DNA of 43,964 nt from Candidatus Gastranaerophilales bacterium Zag_111 (GTDB lineage: Bacteria; Cyanobacteriota; Vampirovibrionia; Gastranaerophilales; Gastranaerophilaceae): assembly GCA_001899395.1 (NCBI GenBank), contig MOYD01000062.1:286841-330804 (forward strand), in the 5' to 3' direction. The position numbers and the translations under genes were made by a program. Position 1 is the stretch's first letter; every line of letters starts with the position of its first letter. Below, piece by piece: positions 15,685-23,271 of the stretch. The notes under the pieces were generated by a model. It did no database searches, was not told the origin of the DNA, and saw only the letters and a list, made by a program, of their open reading frames with translations.

Positions 15685-17368
15685 AATTATTCTCCCTGAG
15701 TAAATTTAGGGTTATTTGTGCACAAAAACCAACTTCATCATCAGAGGATAATGTAATTGTTCCTTCCATAGCTTCCACAAGCCCTTTTACAATGAACAAT
15801 CCAAGTCCGCTGCCGCGCGTTGTTCGGGTCATATTATCATCAAGGCGGACAAATTTTTCAAACAGGGTATCCAATTTCTTTTTAGGAATTTTATCACAGC
15901 TATTTTTAACCCGTATTACAGCCTTATCACCAACTACCTCTGTATCTACAATAATAGGGGTTTCGGGGTAAGCATACTTGACAGCGTTTTCATACAAATT
16001 GACAAAAACCTGTTCCAAACGGCTTTTATCTGCATAAATTTCAGGAAAATCATCCGCTAGGTTTACAACTATTGCATGCCCGTCACGTTTTCTCAACAGA
16101 AGTTCTGATTGCTCTAATACTTTATCCAAGCTGATATTAGTATTCTCTGTTCTGAGCCGCATACATTCAATATCCGGAATTGTCAATAAATCCTCAATAA
16201 GTCGTTTCAGCCGCTCTGATTGCTCTTTTATTATACGTAAAGATTTTTGTTTTGTTTGCTCATCTATCACAATATCTTGTCTCATAAGCCTTGAAGTATA
16301 TCCTTGAATACTTGTCAGCGGAGTACGAAGCTCATGGCTAACTGTATCAATAAGATTGGTTCTAAACTCGTTTAGTTCCTTTAATTCAATATTTTTTCGG
16401 GTTAATTCAAGATAGGATTTATGAATTTCAGATGCCATATTGTTAAACTCGTTTGCAAGAAAGACTATTTCAAACGGAGTAAATACTGTGGTTAAAAGTC
16501 TTATCTGCCGCTGATAATTACCTTTTGAGATTGCAATTATAGCCTTAAACAACTGTCTAATATTTATGTACAAATAATAAATATAAAAACCAACCAAAGT
16601 CATCATCGCAAGTATAGTTGTCAAAACAGCAAGTATTATTTTGACCCTATTATCAATAATTGCATGTTTTGCAATATTTTCTGTTGTGTTTACAACGATT
16701 GTTAATTCCGGATTTTTTCTGTATAAATACACATTAGGTCTGTTTTTCTCATCCCCAAAAAGCACAGGCGCATCTTCAATCTTGTCATCCGGTAATAGGT
16801 CTAAAGTCTCTTTAAATACATCAGGAGTAAAATTATGCGATGAAATAAGGTGATTATTTTTATCCATTATATAAATCTGTCTGGTGTCATTTTCCAGAGA
16901 TTTGAATAGCTGATTATCCCAATTATTAGCATTAAATATAATAACCAGAAATGAGCCGTCTTTCATTTGAGTAGATAGTATTGGTTTTTCGTTGATATGT
17001 GCATCGTCCGTAACTTTTTCAAGTTCCAGAGGGTTTCTGACAATTACTATATCTTCACAGTTTGGATACCTTTGTGCAACGTCTTTTATAAACTTATCTT
17101 TCAATTTTTTGGACGGCAAGTATTCTAACGTGTCTGCAATTTGTGCAAGGGTAGACTCATTGGTTTTAAAGAAAAAGTCAATTTCATCAGACACCATACT
17201 GGCAACAAGAATTGCAGATTCTCTTAACTGGTGACGGACTGACTGCTGGTTAATATTATTTATAATAAAACCGCTTATTGACATAGGAATAACAACTGCA
17301 ATAAAAAATACTATCGCAATTTGTTCAATCATTTTTAGTTTTTTTAAACCGTAACTATACTTTTTCAT
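15659..17368 (-). CDS. membrane sensor histidine kinase, 569 aa
   Basis: Two-component sensor paired with the regulator encoded 2 bp upstream. Layout: TM1 (residues 15-35), an extracytoplasmic sensor of about 210 residues, TM2 (about 246-268), a HAMP-like linker, HisKA with the phospho-acceptor His in DTVSHELRTPLTSIQGYTSRL, and HATPase_c with N-box LEQVFVNLYENAVKYA and G2 box RGSGLGLFIVKGL. The G1 box, normally DxGxG, is degenerate here (RVKNSCDKIPKKKL), lacking both the usual adenine-contacting Asp and the glycines. The ligand is unknown; the sensor region looks Cache-like. Confidence 0.92.
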   Translation of the reverse strand: MKKYSYGLKKLKMIEQIAIVFFIAVVIPMSISGFIINNINQQSVRHQLRESAILVASMVSDEIDFFFKTNESTLAQIADTLEYLPSKKLKDKFIKDVAQRYPNCEDIVIVRNPLELEKVTDDAHINEKPILSTQMKDGSFLVIIFNANNWDNQLFKSLENDTRQIYIMDKNNHLISSHNFTPDVFKETLDLLPDDKIEDAPVLFGDEKNRPNVYLYRKNPELTIVVNTTENIAKHAIIDNRVKIILAVLTTILAMMTLVGFYIYYLYINIRQLFKAIIAISKGNYQRQIRLLTTVFTPFEIVFLANEFNNMASEIHKSYLELTRKNIELKELNEFRTNLIDTVSHELRTPLTSIQGYTSRLMRQDIVIDEQTKQKSLRIIKEQSERLKRLIEDLLTIPDIECMRLRTENTNISLDKVLEQSELLLRKRDGHAIVVNLADDFPEIYADKSRLEQVFVNLYENAVKYAYPETPIIVDTEVVGDKAVIRVKNSCDKIPKKKLDTLFEKFVRLDDNMTRTTRGSGLGLFIVKGLVEAMEGTITLSSDDEVGFCAQITLNLLRENNYGLYGVGN

Positions 17369-17370
17369 AA

Positions 17371-18087
17371 CTATTCTTGTGCAAACGGTGTTAATTTATA
17401 CCCTACATTTGTTACTGTGTGCAAGTATTTAGGAGATTTTGCATTGACTTCAATCTTATTGCGCAACCCGCCGACATGCACTCTTAGCATTCTAACATCC
17501 TCATTGCTGTCATAACCCCAAACTTCATCTAACAAAGTTGCCAATGTAACAGAATTGTTGAAATGCTGCATAAGGCAATAAAGAATTTCAAACTCTGTTG
17601 GTGTAAGTTTTACCCGCCGATTGACAATAACGCATTCCAAGGATTCAGGGAAAATCTCAATATCGCCACATCTTAAAACTTCATCAGATAAAGGCGATGC
17701 CTCAACTTGAACATTATTGCGACGCAGCAAAACCCTTATTCTTAACAAGACTTCCTGAATGTCAAAAGGCTTTACCAGATAATCATCTGCACCGCAGTCA
17801 AAACCGGTTGTTTTATCATCTATTGTACCTTTTGCAGTAAGCATTAAAATAGGAATTGAAAGTTTTGCCTGTCTGATGTTTTTACAAACCTCAAACCCGT
17901 TCATCTTAGGCATCATAACATCAAGCAATATCAAGTCATACGAATTATTCAAAGCTTTGTTTAAGCCTTCCATACCGTCTTTTGCAATATCAACAAAATA
18001 ACCGCTGCTTGCAATATCAAATTCCAGAAGTTCACGTATTTCATCATCATCATCGATTATTAAAATCCGTTTTTGTATCTCCGTCAT
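17371..18087 (-). CDS. OmpR/PhoB-family response regulator, 238 aa
   Basis: DNA-binding partner of the adjacent kinase. The receiver domain (residues 8-120) has the acidic pocket IDDDDE, the phosphorylated Asp in LILLDVMMPKMNGFEV, the conserved Thr in LTAKG and Lys in YLVKPF. A winged-helix effector (about 135-235) has LTPTEFEILYCLM and the recognition helix region EDVRMLRVHVGGLRNKIE, ending TVTNVGYKL. It is the first gene of the operon, with a good promoter upstream. Confidence 0.95.
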   Translation of the reverse strand: MTEIQKRILIIDDDDEIRELLEFDIASSGYFVDIAKDGMEGLNKALNNSYDLILLDVMMPKMNGFEVCKNIRQAKLSIPILMLTAKGTIDDKTTGFDCGADDYLVKPFDIQEVLLRIRVLLRRNNVQVEASPLSDEVLRCGDIEIFPESLECVIVNRRVKLTPTEFEILYCLMQHFNNSVTLATLLDEVWGYDSNEDVRMLRVHVGGLRNKIEVNAKSPKYLHTVTNVGYKLTPFAQE

Positions 18088-18111
18088 AAAAACTCCCTAT
18101 GTCTTTGCTTT

Positions 18112-18140
18112 ATTGTACAAAAACAGCTCAAATTTTTCAA
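18112..18140 (-). promoter_or_regulatory. promoter of the two-component operon
   Basis: On the minus strand: -35 TTGAAA (18140-18135), a 17-nt spacer and -10 TACAAT (18117-18112), 24 nt before the response regulator start. Confidence 0.65.
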
Positions 18141-18267
18141 TCCTATATAAAGAAATATGTTTATAAAAAGCAAATTTTTAGTTTAAGGATTTTTATATAA
18201 TGTGGTAGGAAACGAAAGTGATAAATCATATCGATAATGGATTGTTAATCTTACCTAAAATGAAAAA

Positions 18268-18999
18268 CTAATAAGCTTTATTTATCAATGAATTATGCGT
18301 ATCAAGTTCAAATTTATCATCCAGCGGTGCAAGTTCAATGTTTTCACCGTAACGTTTTTCAAGAGCAAGTGTGATTAAATAATCCGCAAAATGAGGATTT
18401 TTAGGAAGTAATGAGCCATGAAGATAAGTTCCAAAAACGTTTTTAAATCTTGCGCCCTCAAACCCGTCAACTCCGTTGTTACCATTTCCGACAACGCTAA
18501 CACCAAGCGGTGATGTTCCGTCTTCTAAATAAGTCAAACCACTATGGTTTTCAAACCCAACCAGTGTTTGAGGGTTCAGAAAATCGGTTTTTACGGTAAC
18601 GTTGCCGATAAAACGTTTTTTTCCGGCAACAGTATAAGCATTCATCAAAGAAATACCTTTAAGTTTATCTTTATCATGAGGTTGATAGTAATGTCCAAAA
18701 AGCTGATAACCTCCACAAATTCCCAAAAATACAGCCCCGTCATCCCGCTGAGCAATTAGCTCTGATTTATGTGAATACAATTCCTGCGCAACTTCTTCCT
18801 GCTGTTTATCTTGCCCCCCGCCAATAAAATACAAATCATGGCTTTTTATATCATCCCCAACGTGAATGTTTTCAAACTCAACCTTAATCCCTCGCCACTC
18901 ACAGCGTTTTGTAAGGGTAATTATATTCCCTAAATCACCATACAAATTTAATAATTCAGGGTACAAGTGCGCTATTGAAATTGTTAAATCATTTTTCAT
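18268..18999 (-). CDS. gatD: lipid II isoglutaminyl synthase, glutamine amidotransferase subunit
   Basis: GatD supplies ammonia from glutamine so that MurT can amidate the D-glutamate of lipid II. The class I (CobB/CobQ-like) amidotransferase features are clear: the start ISIAHLYPELLNLYGDLGNI, the nucleophile Cys in GICGGYQLFGH, ENHSG and the catalytic His in YLHGSLLPKNP. The length of 243 aa is typical. MurT, usually the adjacent gene, is absent: the neighbours are a two-component system 180 bp downstream and a terminator directly upstream. There is no Shine-Dalgarno; TATAAT lies 7 nt before the ATG, suggesting a leaderless mRNA. Confidence 0.9.
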   Translation of the reverse strand: MKNDLTISIAHLYPELLNLYGDLGNIITLTKRCEWRGIKVEFENIHVGDDIKSHDLYFIGGGQDKQQEEVAQELYSHKSELIAQRDDGAVFLGICGGYQLFGHYYQPHDKDKLKGISLMNAYTVAGKKRFIGNVTVKTDFLNPQTLVGFENHSGLTYLEDGTSPLGVSVVGNGNNGVDGFEGARFKNVFGTYLHGSLLPKNPHFADYLITLALEKRYGENIELAPLDDKFELDTHNSLINKAY

Positions 19000-19006
19000 A
19001 TGTATA

Positions 19007-19014
19007 ATTATACC
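19007..19014 (-). promoter_or_regulatory. extended -10 for leaderless gatD
   Basis: On the minus strand TGG-TATAAT (TATAAT at 19012-19007) leaves 7 nt before the gatD ATG, so transcription would start at or next to the initiation codon. The upstream -35 region is occupied by a terminator hairpin, so recognition would rest on the extended -10. Confidence 0.4.
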
Positions 19015-19039
19015 AAAAAAAAGCCCCGCTTGGGCGGGG
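19015..19039 (-). terminator. strong minus-strand terminator upstream of gatD
   Basis: A GC-only 6-bp stem with a 4-nt loop and an 8-T tail on the minus strand. It isolates gatD from transcription arriving from the right and defines the 3' end of the candidate small RNA. Confidence 0.85.
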
Positions 19040-19144
19040 TGTAAATTTTTCTAGGAATTAGGAATAGGAATTAATGTTCTCTCTTTATTTAAACGGTTTT
19101 GAAATCTCTTTTTCTTAATATCTCTCGTGTTTATTTAATGTTTA
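19015..19144 (-). ncRNA. candidate small RNA of about 130 nt ending in a strong terminator
   Basis: No gene reads leftward into this site, yet the minus strand has a strong intrinsic terminator (CCCCGC/GCGGGG at 19039-19024, then eight T at 19022-19015) and, about 115 nt upstream, the promoter element TACTTTATATATG at 19159. The interval has no ATG, GTG or TTG start leading to an ORF. Its single-stranded middle carries three TTCCTA copies (ATTCCTATTCCTAATTCC). The transcript ends only 15 nt from the gatD start. Confidence 0.5.
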
Positions 19145-19152
19145 CACATATA

Positions 19153-19214
19153 TAAAGTATATATAAATTATATAATTTCAGAGATTATTAAAACTGTTAC
19201 AAAACTTAATATTA
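19153..19214 (-). promoter_or_regulatory. bipartite GTAAC / TACTTTA promoter element (site D)
   Basis: On the minus strand AATATTAAGTTTTGTAAC (GTAAC at 19200-19196) is followed after 36 nt by TACTTTATATATGTGTAA (TACTTTA at 19159-19153). AATT lies 14 nt before TACTTTA (19177-19174). It points into the candidate small RNA. The GTTAC side also shares TTAACAATT with site B. Confidence 0.5.
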
Positions 19215-19278
19215 ACAATTTTGGTCTTAGTAGACTTATGCTAACTTTCTGCTATAATACTAACAAGAGGAGATGGAT

Positions 19279-19767
19279 ATGAAAAGATTTTATGCAGCAT
19301 TAATAACACTGGTTATTGTTTTGAGCTTTGGATTAAGCTGTGTATTTGCGGCTACGTATACAAAGTTCTCATCAAAATTCATGAAAAATTTTCAAGATTG
19401 TGACCCTTACGAAGAAACAATTAACAGCGAGTTTGAAGGAAATACCTTCTCTACAAGCCGTAAAATACAGGGCTGGAGAAACGGGTTTTGCAAATATCAG
19501 GAAACTATTTCGTCAAAAGACGGTAAATATCAGCTAAATTGTTCATTTACAAGTATTCAGATAGACGAACTTTACGAGGCAATGAAAAACAAGTCAAAAG
19601 AAGTTGAAAAGTTTGAGCTTGAAAATTTTGCTGAACAAACAGACCCTAAAACAGGCAAAATCAAATATGTTACAATAGGTACTACAACGATAAAAGGGAA
19701 TAAAGCATATATTACTTGGGCAAAATATCAAAATAACCCGTATTTTTGCAAACCTCAAAAGTTATAA
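19279..19767 (+). CDS. secreted protein of unknown function, 162 aa
   Basis: The start is ATG 19279, 6 nt after AGGAG; the ATG at 19273 touches the ribosome site and is rejected. It has an N-terminal signal peptide (MKRFYAALITLVIVLSFGLSCVFA, cleavage before ATYTKF). The mature domain of about 138 residues has four cysteines (DCDPY, FCKYQ, NCSF, FCKP), which could form two disulfides, and alternates strands with one charged helix. No family is recognised. A -10 TATAAT (19253-19258) lies close upstream, giving a very short leader. Confidence 0.7.
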   Translation: MKRFYAALITLVIVLSFGLSCVFAATYTKFSSKFMKNFQDCDPYEETINSEFEGNTFSTSRKIQGWRNGFCKYQETISSKDGKYQLNCSFTSIQIDELYEAMKNKSKEVEKFELENFAEQTDPKTGKIKYVTIGTTTIKGNKAYITWAKYQNNPYFCKPQKL

Positions 19768-19775
19768 AAAATTGA

Positions 19776-19810
19776 AAGCCTGTGATTTCATCACAGGCTT
19801 TATTTATTAA
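19776..19810 (+). terminator. bidirectional terminator between convergent genes
   Basis: AAGCCTGTGAT (19776-19786) pairs perfectly with ATCACAGGCTT (19790-19800) around TTC, with T-rich sequence on the plus side and T-rich sequence on the minus side too. It serves the secreted-protein gene and the opposing gene at 19828-20673. Confidence 0.85.
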
Positions 19811-19827
19811 ATTATAATGCAGAAATT

Positions 19828-20673
19828 TTATGCTGCTTTTTTAGCTTCTGTTTGTTGTTTTTTGTCAGCATTATGACTTGCGAACTTGTCGCCAATCATA
19901 TTAGCAAACGGAGTTACAAGAACCGGTGACAGGAATCTGTATACCGTACCGAAGATGATGAGTTTTTTCAATACGCCCATACCTCTTAGTTTTGATTCAA
20001 GCATTGTATCCGGCATATTGTCTTCGATATACTTCAATGTATTAACAAGTTTTGGTCCTTTGCCTTTTGGTGCTTTACCGGATTCAAACTGTTTATTGTA
20101 TTTAGCAATAATTTCATCGTTGATTACTTTAATCTTATTTGCTAAATCTTTATCGCCTGTTTGTTTTGAAGCATATTTAACCGTAATTTTTTCCCACCAG
20201 TCATCAAGGCTTCTGTCTATTGTATATGAACCAAGTGTTGACAGAGCAAAGGTTAAGCCCTGGTTTACGGCAAGTGTTCTTCTTCTGTCTTCATCAAGGT
20301 CTTTATTTCTAAGTGTTTGTATCATATACATGCCGGAAATTATAACAGAGCCAAGCACCTGCATGTGGTCAACAACGCTGTCTAATTTTTCAGTCTTGCT
20401 TGCAAGAAAATCAGCCAAGCCGGATGTATACATCTTTGTGGTGTAGTATTTTGCAATACCTGTTGTGAATTTATCAAATAAATTACCTAGCGGTTTAGTA
20501 ACAAATTTGTTATAAACTTTTTTCAGCGGTGTAAGGAAGTTTGATTTTGCAGGGATATCGTTTATTCCTTTAAACGCCGGTTGATAATTATAAACCGCAT
20601 TTGCTTTATATTGATTATTATAATTGTTTTTGTATTGAGGATTAAAATTATTAGTTTGTAATGTTACGTTCAT
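19828..20673 (-). CDS. lineage-type protein with PAFKG motif, 281 aa
   Basis: No known domain is recognised. The N-terminus is rich in N, Y and Q (NNFNPQYKNNYNNQYKANAV) and leads to PAFKG at residues 32-36, a motif I associate with Gastranaerophilales proteins. The rest is helical and basic, with moderately hydrophobic segments (VLGSVIISGMYMIQTL, LTFALSTLGSY, LIIFGTVYRFLSPVLV), a DDWWEKI segment and a lysine/alanine-rich tail. Its ATG overlaps the stop of the preceding gene (TAATG), so the two are translationally coupled and probably function together, perhaps at a membrane. Confidence 0.65.
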   Translation of the reverse strand: MNVTLQTNNFNPQYKNNYNNQYKANAVYNYQPAFKGINDIPAKSNFLTPLKKVYNKFVTKPLGNLFDKFTTGIAKYYTTKMYTSGLADFLASKTEKLDSVVDHMQVLGSVIISGMYMIQTLRNKDLDEDRRRTLAVNQGLTFALSTLGSYTIDRSLDDWWEKITVKYASKQTGDKDLANKIKVINDEIIAKYNKQFESGKAPKGKGPKLVNTLKYIEDNMPDTMLESKLRGMGVLKKLIIFGTVYRFLSPVLVTPFANMIGDKFASHNADKKQQTEAKKAA

Positions 20674-21455
20674 TATTTAATCCCTCCTGCAAATTTGTTC
20701 ATATCCGGTTTAATTTCTGTTTTAACTTCAGGTTTTACAGGCTGAGGTTTATTATCTTTTCCTTCTTTAAATATGTATTTTAATATCGGTTTAATAAGTT
20801 TTATTGTTAATACAGCTTTTAAGATACCGAATACGAATACATCCGGTGCCATATCAAGAATTCTTGTAACATTCTTGAATGCTTTTGAGTGTTCAAGTTC
20901 TTCAAGAGATTTAACACCGTAAATCTTTTTCAATTTTTCAACAGTTGATTTAGCACCTTTTTTAGCATCATGTAACAAGAATGCCGGATCTTTAGCTATT
21001 GCCTTAGCCTTCTTAGCTGCCTGACCCAGAGGGTACATAACAATAGTTGAGAAACCAAAACCGATAAGCCCTGATGCTATTGCATGCCCTGATGCGTAAG
21101 CTTTATCTTCTTTGTTTTTCTTACCAGGTAACGACATAATCGCCAAAGGTCTTAAAGTTGAAGCTAAAACTAATGCTACAAGGTTTTGAGCAATTACCGT
21201 ATGTTTGTCGCAAAGTTTAAGGATTTTATCCAGCAAATTTTCTTTAGGAAACTTGCCGCCGGCTGCAGAAGCAGCGCTATTAAGAGCGGCAGCTACGTTT
21301 GTACCCGTAAAGCTGCCGCTATAATATTCTTTATTCACACTTTTATTGTTTTCACACAAACCCGCACTCTTCTTCTTACTGTGCTCAAGCGAGTTTCCAT
21401 GCTTTTGCTTTGTAAGTGCCCCGGCGGGATAATTTTTAATTGAATCAATATTCAT
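20673..21455 (-). CDS. lineage-type hydrophobic protein, 260 aa
   Basis: The start is taken at ATG 21455; the ATG at 21491 lies at the predicted transcript start and has no ribosome site, while 21455 has only a weak one. The N-terminal 80 residues are polar and low-complexity (H/K/S/N), followed by alternating helical segments of medium hydrophobicity (NLVALVLASTLRPLAIM, GHAIASGLIGFGFSTIVMYPLG, VFVFGILKAVLTIKLIKPIL) and a K/P-rich tail. The alternation resembles the proteins at 19828 and 40979. No function can be assigned. It is the first gene of a coupled pair. Confidence 0.6.
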   Translation of the reverse strand: MNIDSIKNYPAGALTKQKHGNSLEHSKKKSAGLCENNKSVNKEYYSGSFTGTNVAAALNSAASAAGGKFPKENLLDKILKLCDKHTVIAQNLVALVLASTLRPLAIMSLPGKKNKEDKAYASGHAIASGLIGFGFSTIVMYPLGQAAKKAKAIAKDPAFLLHDAKKGAKSTVEKLKKIYGVKSLEELEHSKAFKNVTRILDMAPDVFVFGILKAVLTIKLIKPILKYIFKEGKDNKPQPVKPEVKTEIKPDMNKFAGGIK

Positions 21456-21496
21456 TTCACACCATCTAAAATTAATTAACTGTCTGTACATTCATT

Positions 21497-21544
21497 TTAA
21501 ATCAAAGAAAAAAATTTTTTGTCATATAATTACAAAAATGTTAC
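21497..21544 (-). promoter_or_regulatory. GTAAC-type upstream element with 36-nt spacing (site E, weaker)
   Basis: On the minus strand TTAATTGTAAC (GTAAC at 21544-21540, inside the palindrome TTACAATTAATTGTAA) is followed after exactly 36 nt by GATTTAAAATG (21503-21497). The -10 differs from TACTTTA, and the AATT spacing seen elsewhere is not kept. It lies ahead of the gene at 21455. Confidence 0.35.
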
Positions 21545-21643
21545 AATTAATTGTAATAAGTACGATTATTATTGCTAATACTGATTTCTTGTTGAAATAA
21601 TCTCGTATTTATTATAATATATTTGCAATACGAGGGTTTTGAA

Positions 21644-22603
21644 GTGAGCAGCGGTACAGATATTGATTTAAAATTAATAGCCCAAAATTGCGGATTATTT
21701 GCGGGCTTTGATACCAATGCTGTCATTACTAATATTGATAATTTAAAAAATACATATAAAGATAAAGACTTAATAAAAATATACAATTACATGCTAATCC
21801 ATGCCTCAGAACCTGATATTATCATGTATTTAATACGCTGTGTTGATACCTACCGTGATAAATCAAGCCTTGAATACCTTGTGGATATTTTACTTTTGAA
21901 AAATGCACTAAATTCAGATGACACAACAAAGGAAAAATATAACAGTGTTAGGGTCATGTGCGCAAAAGCTATTGCTAATCAGAAAAATACCGATGTAGTG
22001 TCGTCGCTTTTATACTGTTTAAATAACAAGGACGAAAATTACAGAGTAAGACTGGCATGTGCGGATGCGCTTGGGAGAATTGGCGACAGGTTTGCTGTTG
22101 CACCATTAATTGAAGTTGTTAAAGATGAAGATGAGAAATCCGTTTACCTGAGAGAATCCGCTGTATCAGCACTTGGACTTTTAGGTGATGTTAGAGCAAT
22201 TGACCCGCTTGTAAGCATTTTAGAAACAAAACAAGGCATTATGGATAAGTTTTCTTTCCTTAAAGAACGGGCAATTGAAGCACTTATCAAAGTTGGATTA
22301 TGCGATAATGAACGGGTTTTTAGGGCGCTGAAAAATTCATTATCTGATGAATCTGCTCAAGTTCGGATAAATGCGATTGAAGCCTTAATGGATTCTGAAC
22401 ACCCAAAAGCCTTTGAAACAATAAAAAAATGTCTTGAAACAGATAAAGACGAAGAAGTGAAAAAAAACGCAATGATAGCATTGTACAACATGACAGACAG
22501 AAGTATTTTAGATGAAGTAATTTCCTCACCTGAGTATCCGGACAGTTTGAAAGTGGAAGCGGTTGCGATTATTGATGAATACGAACAAGATGAGGAAGAA
22601 TAA
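21644..22603 (+). CDS. HEAT-repeat (PBS-lyase-type) protein, 319 aa
   Basis: A solenoid scaffold protein. The start is GTG 21644, 7 nt after GAGGG; the in-frame TTG at 21623 lacks a ribosome site. After a helical N-terminal 100 residues, at least five HEAT repeats are visible, such as NYRVRLACADALGRIGD, VYLRESAVSALGLLGD, FLKERAIEALIKVG, AQVRINAIEALMDS and EEVKKNAMIALYNM. The C-terminus is acidic. It heads the operon with queC only 2 bp downstream. No lyase partner or phycobiliprotein is present, so it is probably a generic interaction protein. Confidence 0.85.
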   Translation: MSSGTDIDLKLIAQNCGLFAGFDTNAVITNIDNLKNTYKDKDLIKIYNYMLIHASEPDIIMYLIRCVDTYRDKSSLEYLVDILLLKNALNSDDTTKEKYNSVRVMCAKAIANQKNTDVVSSLLYCLNNKDENYRVRLACADALGRIGDRFAVAPLIEVVKDEDEKSVYLRESAVSALGLLGDVRAIDPLVSILETKQGIMDKFSFLKERAIEALIKVGLCDNERVFRALKNSLSDESAQVRINAIEALMDSEHPKAFETIKKCLETDKDEEVKKNAMIALYNMTDRSILDEVISSPEYPDSLKVEAVAIIDEYEQDEEE

Positions 22604-22605
22604 TA

Positions 22606-23271
22606 ATGAAATCAATAATCTTACTCTCAGGCGGTTTAGATTCATTAGTAAGTTTAGGACTTAAACGGGATGAGTTAAACATTGAACTTGCATTAACATT
22701 TGATTACGGTCAAAAATCAGTGCAAAAAGAAATTGCTGCATCTGCAAAAATTTGTGAGCATTACAAACTTCAACATCGCATTATAAAGCTTGACTGGCTT
22801 AAAAATATCACGCAAACTTCACTTGTGACAGACAAAAACATACCTACCGGCAATGAACTTAACAATCCTGAACAAAGCGCAAAACAAGTATGGGTTCCAA
22901 ACCGCAACGGGCTCTTTTTAAATATCGCGGGGAGTTTTGCTGATTCATACGGTTACGATTACATCCTAATCGGCGCAAATAAAGAAGAAGGGACAACTTT
23001 TCCGGATAACACACAGGAGTTTATTGACAGCATAAATCGCGAATTTGAATTCTCCACGCAAAAACATCCAAAAGTCGTTGCCCCCTTGATAAATTCGGAT
23101 AAAAATGATATAGTCATGTTAGCTTTGCAAAATAAAATTCCGCTTGAATTAACAATGAGCTGTTATCAGGACGGGGACGGGCATTGCGGGATATGTGAAT
23201 CTTGTACAAGGCTTAAAAATGCACTTATACAAAACCATGACAATTATTATATAAAGGTTCTGTTTGAATGA
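22606..23271 (+). CDS. queC: 7-cyano-7-deazaguanine (preQ0) synthase
   Basis: Converts 7-carboxy-7-deazaguanine to preQ0 with ATP and ammonia in queuosine biosynthesis. It shows the PP-loop SGGLDS (residues 8-13), FDYGQ, VPNRNGLFLNIA, a GANKEEGTTFPD substrate region and the C-terminal zinc site (SCYQDGDGHCGICESC). The length of 221 aa is typical. queD, queE and queF are not in the window. It overlaps the DUF366 gene by 4 bp, so the two are coupled. Confidence 0.95.
   Translation: MKSIILLSGGLDSLVSLGLKRDELNIELALTFDYGQKSVQKEIAASAKICEHYKLQHRIIKLDWLKNITQTSLVTDKNIPTGNELNNPEQSAKQVWVPNRNGLFLNIAGSFADSYGYDYILIGANKEEGTTFPDNTQEFIDSINREFEFSTQKHPKVVAPLINSDKNDIVMLALQNKIPLELTMSCYQDGDGHCGICESCTRLKNALIQNHDNYYIKVLFE

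Noticed and set aside
19886-20446. 186-aa plus-strand ORF
   Set aside because: A long shadow antisense to the gene at 19828-20673; no ribosome site and no recognisable protein features.
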